A stretch of 64,000 nt of DNA, taken from NCBI GenBank assembly GCA_049324575.1, contig JBMONI010000007.1, positions 62,001 to 126,000 of the forward strand. Direction: 5' to 3'. Under the pieces are notes generated by a model. It saw nothing but the letters and a program-made list of their open reading frames with translations. It was not told where the DNA came from and made no database searches. Shown here one piece after another: positions 57,251 through 64,000 of the stretch. Source of the stretch: JBMONI01 sp049324575 (GTDB lineage Bacteria > Omnitrophota > Omnitrophia > Omnitrophales > Aquincolibacteriaceae). A program made the translations under genes and the position numbers. Positions within the stretch are counted from its first letter, which is position 1, and the number at the start of each line of letters is the position of its first letter.

Positions 57251-57276
57251 CTCCAGGTTAGCGACTTATCTAAATA

Positions 57277-57306
57277 TTTATAAAAGATTAACACCTTATC
57301 TTGCAA
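57277..57306 (-). promoter_or_regulatory. Possible promoter of the giant gene
   Basis: Minus strand: TTGCAA (57306-57301), 18-bp spacer, TATAAA (57282-57277), in a markedly AT-rich stretch between 57250 and 57360. The -35 matches only 4 of 6 positions. Confidence 0.35.
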
Positions 57307-57414
57307 ATTCAATGGCACTAGCCTCTTTTTTTTGAAAAAAATGAGAATGACAAAAGGAAAAGAATTCAGACGATAGACCGCAGAAATACCCAACCTATAG
57401 CAGTCTTGATCACG

Positions 57415-57450
57415 GCACCTTTATCAAACACCGGAGGTTTGATGAGGTTC
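57415..57450. repeat. Intergenic palindromic element (short form) upstream of the giant gene
   Basis: GGCACCTTTATCAAACACCG then GAGGTTTGATGAGGTTCG. Relative to the translated form it lacks a 24-nt (8-codon) internal block bounded by ATCAAAC repeats. It lies just past the cutA stop. Confidence 0.85.
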
Positions 57451-57474
57451 GACCGGTCGCGAGTTATTTTTCGT

Positions 57475-57792
57475 TCAGCGGGTTTCTTGGGAAAGCCAGC
57501 GAAGATAAGGGGCGTAGCCTTTGAGCGCTGGTATTGCGAGGATCTCGGGAACTTCGTAAGGATGGACCTTGACGATCAGGCGCTGGAGTTTTGCATAGTT
57601 CTTTTGGGGAGCTTTGATCAAAAGCAGGGATTCCCGCGCGCCTACGCGCTTCCCTTTCCAAAGATAGCGGGATCCGATACGCGGAACGATCGACACACAG
57701 GCGGCCAGACGGGCCTTGAGGATCTGGTCGGAAATGATCCGAGCGCTCTTTTCGCTCGGGGCGGTCGTGAGAACAAGGATACAGGCGGACAC
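57475..57792 (-). CDS. cutA: CutA-family divalent-cation tolerance protein
   Basis: 105 residues with the CutA1 signatures ARLAACVSIVPRIGSRYLW, ESLLLIKAPQKNYAKLQ and VHPYEVPEILAIP. CutA forms stable trimers; the cation-tolerance role is historical and its true function is unsettled. The start is a GTG at 57792, 10 nt after the stop of the winged-helix gene, with no strong ribosome binding site; coupling is likely. Confidence 0.95.
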   Translation of the reverse strand: MSACILVLTTAPSEKSARIISDQILKARLAACVSIVPRIGSRYLWKGKRVGARESLLLIKAPQKNYAKLQRLIVKVHPYEVPEILAIPALKGYAPYLRWLSQETR

Positions 57793-57802
57793 GGAACCGT
57801 GA

Positions 57803-58012
57803 TCAACGGCGCGAAGAAGTGAACGAAGCCTGATATCCGGATTCGGGCGTCCCGAGCACGATATGACCTTCGCGAGCCAGCCATCCCAAACTCATGAGCA
57901 GAAGATCCCGCGGTTTTCGAACGGCCCGGACCAGTTCATCCAGCGTGGCGGTCCCATGCTTATCCAGGTAATGCCAAATATCGCCCGCGGCGATCCCGAT
58001 TTCTGTGATCAT
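57803..58012 (-). CDS. DUF2582-type winged-helix protein
   Basis: 69 residues: ITEIGIAAGDIWHYLDKHGT, then TLDELVRAVRKP and LGWLAREGHIVLG. This pattern (AG-x-IW...LGWLAREG) is that of the small winged-helix family DUF2582 (PF10771). A role in DNA or protein binding is inferred from the fold only. The ATG at 58012 has AGAGGGG before it. Confidence 0.85.
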   Translation of the reverse strand: MITEIGIAAGDIWHYLDKHGTATLDELVRAVRKPRDLLLMSLGWLAREGHIVLGTPESGYQASFTSSRR

Positions 58013-58093
58013 AGCGCCCCTCTTTCTATGACAGCTTGTGGGAACTGAATTGCAGAAATACTATATCAAACGCTCCATGCATTGTCTAACATT

Positions 58094-60886
58094 TTATTGC
58101 TTTTCCTTGCAATTCGGCAAAATCTTCGCAAGAAAGCGGCCCGTATAAGACGCGGAACAACGCGCAACCGCTTCCGGAGTTCCCGCGCATACAAGTTCTC
58201 CGCCTTCGTTGCCGCCTTCCGGCCCCAGGTCGATCACATGGTCCGCGCACTTCACGACATCGAGATGATGCTCGATCACCAGCACGGTGTGCCCCTGGTC
58301 CCGGAGCTGGAACAGAGCCTTCATCAGATGGTCGACATCCGCGAAATGAAGCCCCGTCGTCGGCTCATCCAGAAGATAGAGCGTATGCTCTCCCGCCCGC
58401 CGGCTAAGCTCCGCGGCCAGTTTCACACGCTGCGCTTCGCCGCCAGAAAGCGTGGTCGAGGACTGCCCGAGCTTGAGATAGCCGAGCCCGATCCGGTTCA
58501 TCAGATCGAGCTTCTCGCAGATCAGAGGACGTCCCTCGAAGAACTCTAAAGCTTCCTCGACCGAAAGATCGAGCACTTCAACGATCGTTTTCCCCCGGTA
58601 GCGGACCTCCAGTGTCGCGTCGTTGTAGCGTTTCCCGCGGCAATGCTCGCAGGGCACATGGACGTCCGGAAGAAAACTCATCTCGAGCTTCTGCTCACCT
58701 TCGCCGCGGCAATGCTCACATCGTCCGCCTTTCAGATTGAAGCTGAAACGCGCGGCCGAATAATTCCGCAGTTTGGATTCCCGGAGTTCGCTGAAAAGAC
58801 GGCGGATCGGTCCGAAAAGATCGACATAGGTCGCCGGGATCGAGCGCGGCGTGCGGCCGATCGGCGCCTGATCGATCTCGATCACTTTCTTGACCGCCTC
58901 CGCCCCTCGCAGCGCCTGGAACTTCCCGACACGGTAATTCGTCCGCCAGATCCTGTTGTGAAGCTCTTTATAAAGCGTATCGTGGACGAGCGTGCTCTTG
59001 CCCGAGCCCGAAACCCCGGTCACGCAGACGAAAAGCCCCAGCGGGATCGTGACCTCCAGCCCCTTGAGATTATGCTCGCGGCATCCCGTCAGCCGGAGCA
59101 TCCGGCGAGGATCCGGCCGTTTGCGTTCGGCGGGGACCGCAATGAACTCGCGCCCCGAAAGGAACTGCGCCGTCCGGGACCGCTCCGTTTGTCTCATGAA
59201 ATCCCCGGGCTCCCCGAACGCCACCACCTCCCCGCCCACTCTTCCGGCCCCCGGACCGAGATCGATCAAATGATCGGCCCGCCGCATGGTCTCTTCATCG
59301 TGTTCGACGACCAGCACCGTGTTCTTCATATCGCGCAGACGCAAGAGCGCGTCGAGGAGCTTCCCGTTATCCCTCGGATGAAGCCCGATGCTCGGTTCGT
59401 CGAGGACATAGAGCACCCCGGTCAGGCCGGTGCCGATCTGCGCGGCCAGGCGGATACGCTGGATCTCGCCGCCGGCCAGCGAAGCCACCGAACGGTCCAG
59501 GGTCAGATAGCCGAGGCCGATCTCGAGAAGGAAACCGAGCCGCTCGCGGATCTCCCGCAAAAGCGGAGTGGTGATCTTGCGGTCCCGTTCCGGGAATCCC
59601 AGCGTTTCGAAAAAGGCGGCCGCCCCGGTCACCGTCATGGCGGTGACCTCCACGATGTTCTTGCCCGCGATCCTGACCGAGAGGCTTTCTTTTTTCAGGC
59701 GTTTCCCGCCGCATTCCGAACAGAGATCCTCGCTCAGGAATTTTCGGATCTTCCGGCGCATCTCCTCGGAAGAGGTCTCGTGAAAAAACCTTTGCAATTC
59801 CTCGATCAGACCGTCGACATCCTCGCCTCCCCAGAAGAACGCCTCTCGAGCCTCTTCGGGCCACGCCGAAAAGGGCGCGTTCCATTCTAAATGGAATTTT
59901 TGCGTGATTTCGTAAAGAAGATCCTCGATGAAATATTTGTTGAACGAGAAAAAAAGCTCTTCATTGAGCCCGCCGCTCATCAGCGGCCGAGACGGGTCCT
60001 TGATCACGCGCCGGACCGAGATCTGCGGCAGAACGCCCAGGCCCTTACAACGGGGACAAGCCCCGTAGGGGCTATTGAACGAGAACAGGTTCGGCGCCAG
60101 CTGCGACCGGAGTTTTCCTCCCTCGCGAAATTCCCTCACCGCATAGAAAAGAAGGCCGGTCCCTTCGCCCCCGGGTTCCCCAAAAGCGACTCGTCCCTCT
60201 CCCTGTTCCGCGGCCTGCCCGATGGCGCGCTTGATCTCTTCGGAGCTCCCGGGAGAGATCTTGAGATGATCGATCAGAAGCTCGATATCATGGCGTTGGT
60301 GCTTGCGGAGCTTGAGCTTGGGCTCAAGGCGCACAATCCGCCCGTCGATCCGCGCCCGGGCAAATCCTTTTTTGAGAAGCGTTTCGAACATTTCCCGAAA
60401 TTCACCCTTCCGCCCCCGAACGAGCGGCGCAAAGACCTGGAGTTCTTTGCCCCGGAACTTCTCGAGGACCTCGTCCAGGATCTCTTCGGCCGGCCTCGGG
60501 ACCATACCGCCCCGGGCATCCGCTTCGGGGACGCCGGCTTTGGCGAAGAGGAGCCGGAGATAATCGTAGATCTCGGTGACGGTCGCAAGCGTCGAGCGCG
60601 GGTTATGGCTCGCGGCACCTTGACGGATCGCCAGCGTCGGCGAAAGTCCCGTGATCGAATCCACTTCCGGCTTTTTCATTTTTTCAAGGAATTGACGCGC
60701 GTAAGACGAAAGACTTTCGAGATAACGCCGCTGGCCTTCGGCGTAGATCGTGTCGAAAGCAAGGGAGGATTTTCCGGATCCCGAAAGCCCCGTGATGACC
60801 ACGAAACGATTCCTCGGGATCTCGAGGCTGATATTCTTCAGATTATTTTCGCGGGCCCCGCGGATCTGGATCGAGAAAGCGTTCAT
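58094..60886 (-). CDS. uvrA: Excinuclease ABC subunit A
   Basis: 930 residues from the ATG at 60886, which overlaps the nadX stop (ATGA). The frame stays open upstream only as a shadow of nadX. ABC module 1: Walker A GLSGSGKSS (33-41), signature SLAGGEIQRI, Walker B VLYVLDEPSIGLHPRD. The UvrB-binding region (LQVFAPLVRGRKGEFREMFE) is present, so this is not a UvrA2. ABC module 2: GVSGSGKSTL, TLSGGEAQRV, LYLLDEPTTGLH. The second zinc module CEHCRGEGE...CEHCRG is intact. Odd: in the first zinc module only the second Cys pair (CPRCKGLG) remains; the first pair is replaced by EFREGGKLRSQLAPN. DNA damage recognition in nucleotide excision repair. Confidence 0.95.
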   Translation of the reverse strand: MNAFSIQIRGARENNLKNISLEIPRNRFVVITGLSGSGKSSLAFDTIYAEGQRRYLESLSSYARQFLEKMKKPEVDSITGLSPTLAIRQGAASHNPRSTLATVTEIYDYLRLLFAKAGVPEADARGGMVPRPAEEILDEVLEKFRGKELQVFAPLVRGRKGEFREMFETLLKKGFARARIDGRIVRLEPKLKLRKHQRHDIELLIDHLKISPGSSEEIKRAIGQAAEQGEGRVAFGEPGGEGTGLLFYAVREFREGGKLRSQLAPNLFSFNSPYGACPRCKGLGVLPQISVRRVIKDPSRPLMSGGLNEELFFSFNKYFIEDLLYEITQKFHLEWNAPFSAWPEEAREAFFWGGEDVDGLIEELQRFFHETSSEEMRRKIRKFLSEDLCSECGGKRLKKESLSVRIAGKNIVEVTAMTVTGAAAFFETLGFPERDRKITTPLLREIRERLGFLLEIGLGYLTLDRSVASLAGGEIQRIRLAAQIGTGLTGVLYVLDEPSIGLHPRDNGKLLDALLRLRDMKNTVLVVEHDEETMRRADHLIDLGPGAGRVGGEVVAFGEPGDFMRQTERSRTAQFLSGREFIAVPAERKRPDPRRMLRLTGCREHNLKGLEVTIPLGLFVCVTGVSGSGKSTLVHDTLYKELHNRIWRTNYRVGKFQALRGAEAVKKVIEIDQAPIGRTPRSIPATYVDLFGPIRRLFSELRESKLRNYSAARFSFNLKGGRCEHCRGEGEQKLEMSFLPDVHVPCEHCRGKRYNDATLEVRYRGKTIVEVLDLSVEEALEFFEGRPLICEKLDLMNRIGLGYLKLGQSSTTLSGGEAQRVKLAAELSRRAGEHTLYLLDEPTTGLHFADVDHLMKALFQLRDQGHTVLVIEHHLDVVKCADHVIDLGPEGGNEGGELVCAGTPEAVARCSASYTGRFLAKILPNCKEKQ

Positions 60887-61695
60887 GTCCCGATGCAAAG
60901 GGGCGAAAAGATCTTCCTCAGGGTCGCGATCGTGGAATAAATGGTCTGGGCGCTGGTGCGCGGGTTGAAACGGGACGGGACATTGCAGATCTTGAACTCC
61001 ATCCGGCCGCTTTTCCCCTGGACCATGACCGCGTGCTGGTTCCGACGGTAGGCCCGAGAAGTCCAGACCTCCACTTTCGTCTTGTCCGGGCCGATCCCCG
61101 CAAGGCTGAGGATGGCGGCCACGTTCACGTTCTGCGGAAAAACCTGAGCGGCTTCGCGCGCGGACCCCCGGAAAACACAGCGTTTCTCGTCGCCCCGAAG
61201 GTTCGGGAACTTCCTCGTTCTGAAATACGGGGCCGCTTTCAGCCCCTCGGGCGGCTTCTTCATGATCAGCTGGGCTTTCGTGATCCCCGCCTCGCGCGCC
61301 CCGAGCACGCCGTCGATCCCGGCAAGGGCCCCGGAGGGGATCCACAATTTTCCGCGGGAGCGCAGAAGACGGCGCATGCTTTCGACATGTTCGAGAAGCC
61401 CCGCGACGCTGAGGATCATCACCTGCTTGCCTTTGGCAAGGCTTTTACGCGCGATGTCCCAGGAGATCGAAGCGCTTGCGGCTTCGATCACAAGATCGGA
61501 GCGTTCGATCAAACGGTCCAGGGGGACCAGTTTCACTTTGGAATTCTTCTGGGCGAGCAAGACCGCGGTCTTTTTGGGATTGTTCTCGCAAAGGTAACGC
61601 GCCTCGGCAAGATGAGAAAAATCTTCCTGGATCGACTTTAGGATCGCGGAACCGATCACGCCGTACCCGATAATGCCGACTTTCAACCGTTTCAT
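60883..61695 (-). CDS. nadX: L-aspartate dehydrogenase
   Basis: 270 residues with an N-terminal Rossmann motif (KVGIIGYGVIGSAI), VIEAASASISWDIA, SGALAGIDGVLGA, and the C-terminal NVNVAAILSLAGIGPDKTKV typical of aspartate dehydrogenase (NadX). It would make iminoaspartate for NAD synthesis, replacing NadB. nadA and nadC are not in the window. Start ATG 61695, 35 nt after panD; GGAG upstream. Confidence 0.9.
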   Translation of the reverse strand: MKRLKVGIIGYGVIGSAILKSIQEDFSHLAEARYLCENNPKKTAVLLAQKNSKVKLVPLDRLIERSDLVIEAASASISWDIARKSLAKGKQVMILSVAGLLEHVESMRRLLRSRGKLWIPSGALAGIDGVLGAREAGITKAQLIMKKPPEGLKAAPYFRTRKFPNLRGDEKRCVFRGSAREAAQVFPQNVNVAAILSLAGIGPDKTKVEVWTSRAYRRNQHAVMVQGKSGRMEFKICNVPSRFNPRTSAQTIYSTIATLRKIFSPLCIGT

Positions 61696-61730
61696 AGCCT
61701 GAAAACTCCAGCGGCGTCAGGGCCGCCTGT

Positions 61731-62078
61731 CTAGACTCTCTGGTTACGCTCGTTGACCTTGACGATCTTCGGCACATGCTGCCGGGCCTCTTCATCGCTC
61801 ATCACGCCGAAGGCCATAATAATGACGAGATCCCCTTTCTTGCCATGCTGGGCCGCCCCGCCGTTCAGGCAAATATCCCCGCTCCCCGGATCCCCCGCGA
61901 TCGCATAACTCTCGATCCGGCTGCCGTTGGAGAGGTTCGCGATCAGGACTTTTTCTCCGGGCAGGATATTGGCCGCCTCCAGCAGCTGGCCGTCGATCGT
62001 AATGCTGCCTTCATAATGGATCTGCGCGTCCGTTACCCGCGCCCGATGGATCTTGCCGATAAGCATTTGTCGCTGCAT
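61731..62078 (-). CDS. panD: Aspartate 1-decarboxylase proenzyme
   Basis: 115 residues: MLIGKIHRARVTDAQIHYEG then SITIDG, with the self-cleavage Gly-Ser bond at YEG/SIT that yields the pyruvoyl group. Makes beta-alanine for pantothenate. Start ATG 62078 with AAGGAGT 7 nt upstream. That site lies in the last codons of panC, whose stop is 3 nt away. Confidence 0.96.
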   Translation of the reverse strand: MQRQMLIGKIHRARVTDAQIHYEGSITIDGQLLEAANILPGEKVLIANLSNGSRIESYAIAGDPGSGDICLNGGAAQHGKKGDLVIIMAFGVMSDEEARQHVPKIVKVNERNQRV

Positions 62079-62081
62079 GGA

Positions 62082-62951
62082 TCACTCCTTGAGGTTTTTT
62101 ATTATAACATTATCGATCAACCTTGTCCCTCCGACATAACAGGCGGTCAACAGGACCATCCCGTTCCGCGGCCGGCTGAGCGGACGCAGATCCTCGCCAT
62201 CGACCGCCTCGAAATAATCGATCTGGTCGACCGGACCCCGCAGCGCCTTCAGGGCTTCCCGCCGGACCTTCCCAAGGTCCTTCTCTCCGGCCAAGATCTT
62301 CTCGCGGGCATTCTTCAATTCCTGGAAGATCGCAAGCGCCCGGGCCCGTTCCGTCGATTTCAAATAACGGTTCCGCGAACTGATCGCAAGGCCGTCCTTG
62401 TCCCGGACGATCGGGCAAAGGCAGAAATCGACCGGAAGATCGAGATCGCGGATCATACGCCGGAGGAGGACGGATTGCTGATAATCCTTGGCCCCGAAAT
62501 AGGCCCGGTGCGGAAGCACGATCGCAAGCAGTTTACAGACCACGGTCACGACCCCTTTGAAATGCCCGGGACGGGATTTTCCGCACAGCACCGAAAAAAG
62601 ATGACGGCCGTCCGCCTCCGGTTTGAATCCGATCTCGGTCCGAAACCCCTCCGGGTACATCGCCCCCGGCGCCGGCATGAAAAGATAATCGACTTTTTCA
62701 CGCCGCAGGATATCCCGGTCTTCGGCGATCGGCCGCGGATACCGTTCATAATCCTCGTTCGGCCCGAACTGGGTCGGATTGACGAAGATACTGACCACCA
62801 CGCGGCGGTTCTCGCTTCGCGCGCGGCGGATGAGCGCCACATGCCCCTCGTGCAGCGCCCCCATGGTCGGAACAAAACCGATCCTCTCGCCTTGACGGCG
62901 AAGGCGAAGCATTTCAGCCTGACATTTTTGCGGATTCCGTATTTCGTTCAC
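62082..62951 (-). CDS. panC: Pantothenate synthetase
   Basis: 289 residues: VPTMGALHEGH (nucleotide-binding HxGH), VSIFVNPTQFGPNEDYERYP, RPGHFKGVVTVVCKL, YFGAKDYQQ and ISSRNRYL. Joins pantoate and beta-alanine using ATP. The GTG start at 62951 is preferred because the family has about 25 residues before PTMG; it overlaps folK by 38 nt. An ATG at 62912, just after the folK stop, would truncate the first helix. Confidence 0.95.
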   Translation of the reverse strand: MNEIRNPQKCQAEMLRLRRQGERIGFVPTMGALHEGHVALIRRARSENRRVVVSIFVNPTQFGPNEDYERYPRPIAEDRDILRREKVDYLFMPAPGAMYPEGFRTEIGFKPEADGRHLFSVLCGKSRPGHFKGVVTVVCKLLAIVLPHRAYFGAKDYQQSVLLRRMIRDLDLPVDFCLCPIVRDKDGLAISSRNRYLKSTERARALAIFQELKNAREKILAGEKDLGKVRREALKALRGPVDQIDYFEAVDGEDLRPLSRPRNGMVLLTACYVGGTRLIDNVIIKNLKE

Positions 62952-63411
62952 GCAAACCCTCCCAAAGCGTACGCACCGTGCATTGTAAGACCGGATGGAC
63001 CCACTCCGGGGCTAATTCGACCAAAGGCTCGAGGACAAAGAGGCGCTCATGGAGCCTCGGATGCGGGACCTCGATCCCCGGCGTCCGGAGGATCCTGTCC
63101 CCGAAAAAAAGAAGGTCTAGATCGAGGGTCCTCGGCCCGTTCTTTTCCTCGCGGACCCGGCCGAACGCGGTTTCGATCTCGAGCAGGATCTTCATCAAGG
63201 CTTCAGGGGCAAGCGTTGTCTCGGCCCGCCAAACCGCATTCAGAAATTTCCCCTGCGGAATCCGGCTGACCGGATCCGTCTCACGCACCGCCGAACTCAC
63301 AAGCCCGCGGATCCCCGCGCGGGCGGCAAGCGCCCCCCTCGCGTCCTGGATCTGCGCTTGGCGGTCGCCGAGATTCGAACCGACACCGATAAAAATGACC
63401 GAAGGTTTCAT
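62914..63411 (-). CDS. folK: 2-amino-4-hydroxy-6-hydroxymethyldihydropteridine pyrophosphokinase
   Basis: 165 residues: FIGVGSNLGDR, QGKFLNAVWRAET, the GPRTLDLDLLFFG motif and PHPRLHERLFVLEPL, all typical of HPPK in folate synthesis. Start ATG 63411, 32 nt past dapL, no strong ribosome binding site. Its 3' end overlaps panC. Confidence 0.95.
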   Translation of the reverse strand: MKPSVIFIGVGSNLGDRQAQIQDARGALAARAGIRGLVSSAVRETDPVSRIPQGKFLNAVWRAETTLAPEALMKILLEIETAFGRVREEKNGPRTLDLDLLFFGDRILRTPGIEVPHPRLHERLFVLEPLVELAPEWVHPVLQCTVRTLWEGLRERNTESAKMSG

Positions 63412-63443
63412 GGGGATTGGCTGCCTGAGGATGCGTGTTGTGT

Positions 63444-64000
63444 TTATGATCGGGAGCGGATCCCGCCCCGGCTCTTTTCGATCCGCTCAACGGCCCGCTT
63501 TAGATCATGGTCGGGGACCGTCAACGAGATCCTGAAATAACCTTCGCCGTTCGCTCCGAAACCGCTTCCCGGCGTCACGACAATATAGAGGTCTTCAAGG
63601 AACCGCAATGCCAATTCCGCGGACGTATAACCGGCCGGCACCGGGATCCAGCAATAGAAGGTCGCCTTAGGCGGTTCGATCTTCCACCCGAGCCCGTTCA
63701 GTGCCCCAATCAGAAGGTCCCGGCGCGCCCGGTAGATCCCGAGATGCTCTTTCAAGGCCTCTTCGCCTTTTTCAAGCGCCGCTTTAGCGGCCCACTGGAC
63801 GGCACGGAAGATCCCGGAATCAATGTTCGATTTGACCTTGCCCAAGAGCGAGATCCATTGGGCGCTTCCGACCGCAAAACCCACGCGCCAGCCGGTCATA
63901 TGATAGGTCTTGGAAAGCGAATGGAACTCCACGCAATGTTCTTTGGCTCCGGGCGTCTGCAGAAAACTCGGGGCGCGGTATCCGTCGTAGGTCACTTCGT
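63444..64000 (-). CDS. dapL: LL-diaminopimelate aminotransferase, C-terminal part (5' end outside window)
   Basis: The frame enters from the right edge as EVTYDGYRAPSFLQ. The PLP lysine is in HSLSKTYHMTGWRVGFA, followed by KSNIDSGIFRAVQWAA, FYCWIPVPAGYTS and VTPGSGFGANGEGYFRISL, matching DapL-type class I aminotransferases. DapL makes LL-diaminopimelate directly from tetrahydrodipicolinate, a route used in Chlamydiae and relatives, among others. Related alanine or aspartate aminotransferases are the alternative. Confidence 0.85.
   Translation of the reverse strand, partial: EVTYDGYRAPSFLQTPGAKEHCVEFHSLSKTYHMTGWRVGFAVGSAQWISLLGKVKSNIDSGIFRAVQWAAKAALEKGEEALKEHLGIYRARRDLLIGALNGLGWKIEPPKATFYCWIPVPAGYTSAELALRFLEDLYIVVTPGSGFGANGEGYFRISLTVPDHDLKRAVERIEKSRGGIRSRS

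Noticed and set aside
20453..57250. Giant frame as several fused genes from an assembly or frame error
   Set aside because: There is no stop in 36.8 kb, all linker spacings are multiples of three, and there are no internal ribosome sites or promoters evident at bead borders.
60887..61345. N-terminal extension of uvrA by 153 codons
   Set aside because: It overlaps nadX in another frame and has no similarity to UvrA; the ATG at 60886 overlaps the nadX stop and fits the family start.

Overview
The window (roughly 58% GC by eye) looks like a chromosomal segment of a bacterium of the Omnitrophota/OP3 type within or near the PVC group. This is inferred from three things: two giant secreted proteins with R-A-E-x-R linkers, an LL-diaminopimelate aminotransferase lysine route, and many short palindromic repeats. 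No rRNA, tRNA or CRISPR array was seen. Nearly all genes are on the minus strand.

Region 1 (1-10501, minus): the first 3,500 codons of a giant secreted or membrane protein that runs off the left edge. It starts with a signal sequence and a TraB/TIKI/ChaN-like domain, then long helical stretches punctuated by R-A-E-x-R motifs and late membrane segments. A block of dispersed 'intergenic' repeats has been inserted in frame near 9.0-9.3 kb.

Region 2 (10.5-20.4 kb): ordinary genes. These are a plus-strand class-I-amidotransferase-like protein, then a minus-strand run of a CYTH protein, a TPR protein, hemE, hemH and a CHASE-PAS histidine kinase. A repeat-rich patch follows, holding a GIY-YIG nuclease between direct repeats. 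A divergent pair comes next: comEA-like (minus, with a clear promoter, Shine-Dalgarno and terminator) and a XRE-cupin regulator (plus, apparently leaderless).

Region 3 (20453-57250, minus): one uninterrupted gene of about 12,265 codons. In order it encodes a signal sequence, a TraB/TIKI-like domain (paralogous to that of the first giant), a helical region with a relic AAA lid, and six tandem AAA+ modules arranged as three odd/even pairs. These are followed by an HEAMH metallopeptidase-like segment, an MKG/acidic linker and a MIDAS-type VWA domain. The C-terminal 4,700 residues hold eleven beads (propeller-like or helical) and a C-terminal domain. Six AAA modules, an acidic linker and a MIDAS domain on one chain is the layout of eukaryotic midasin (Rea1/Mdn1), here on a secreted-looking bacterial protein. 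The beads are joined by a palindromic DNA element that is translated in frame; shorter relatives of it occur between genes.

Region 4 (57.4-64 kb, minus): a compact housekeeping run, dapL (partial), folK, panC, panD, nadX, uvrA, a DUF2582-like winged-helix gene and cutA, with several overlapping starts and stops. It supplies lysine/peptidoglycan, folate, pantothenate, NAD and excision repair functions.
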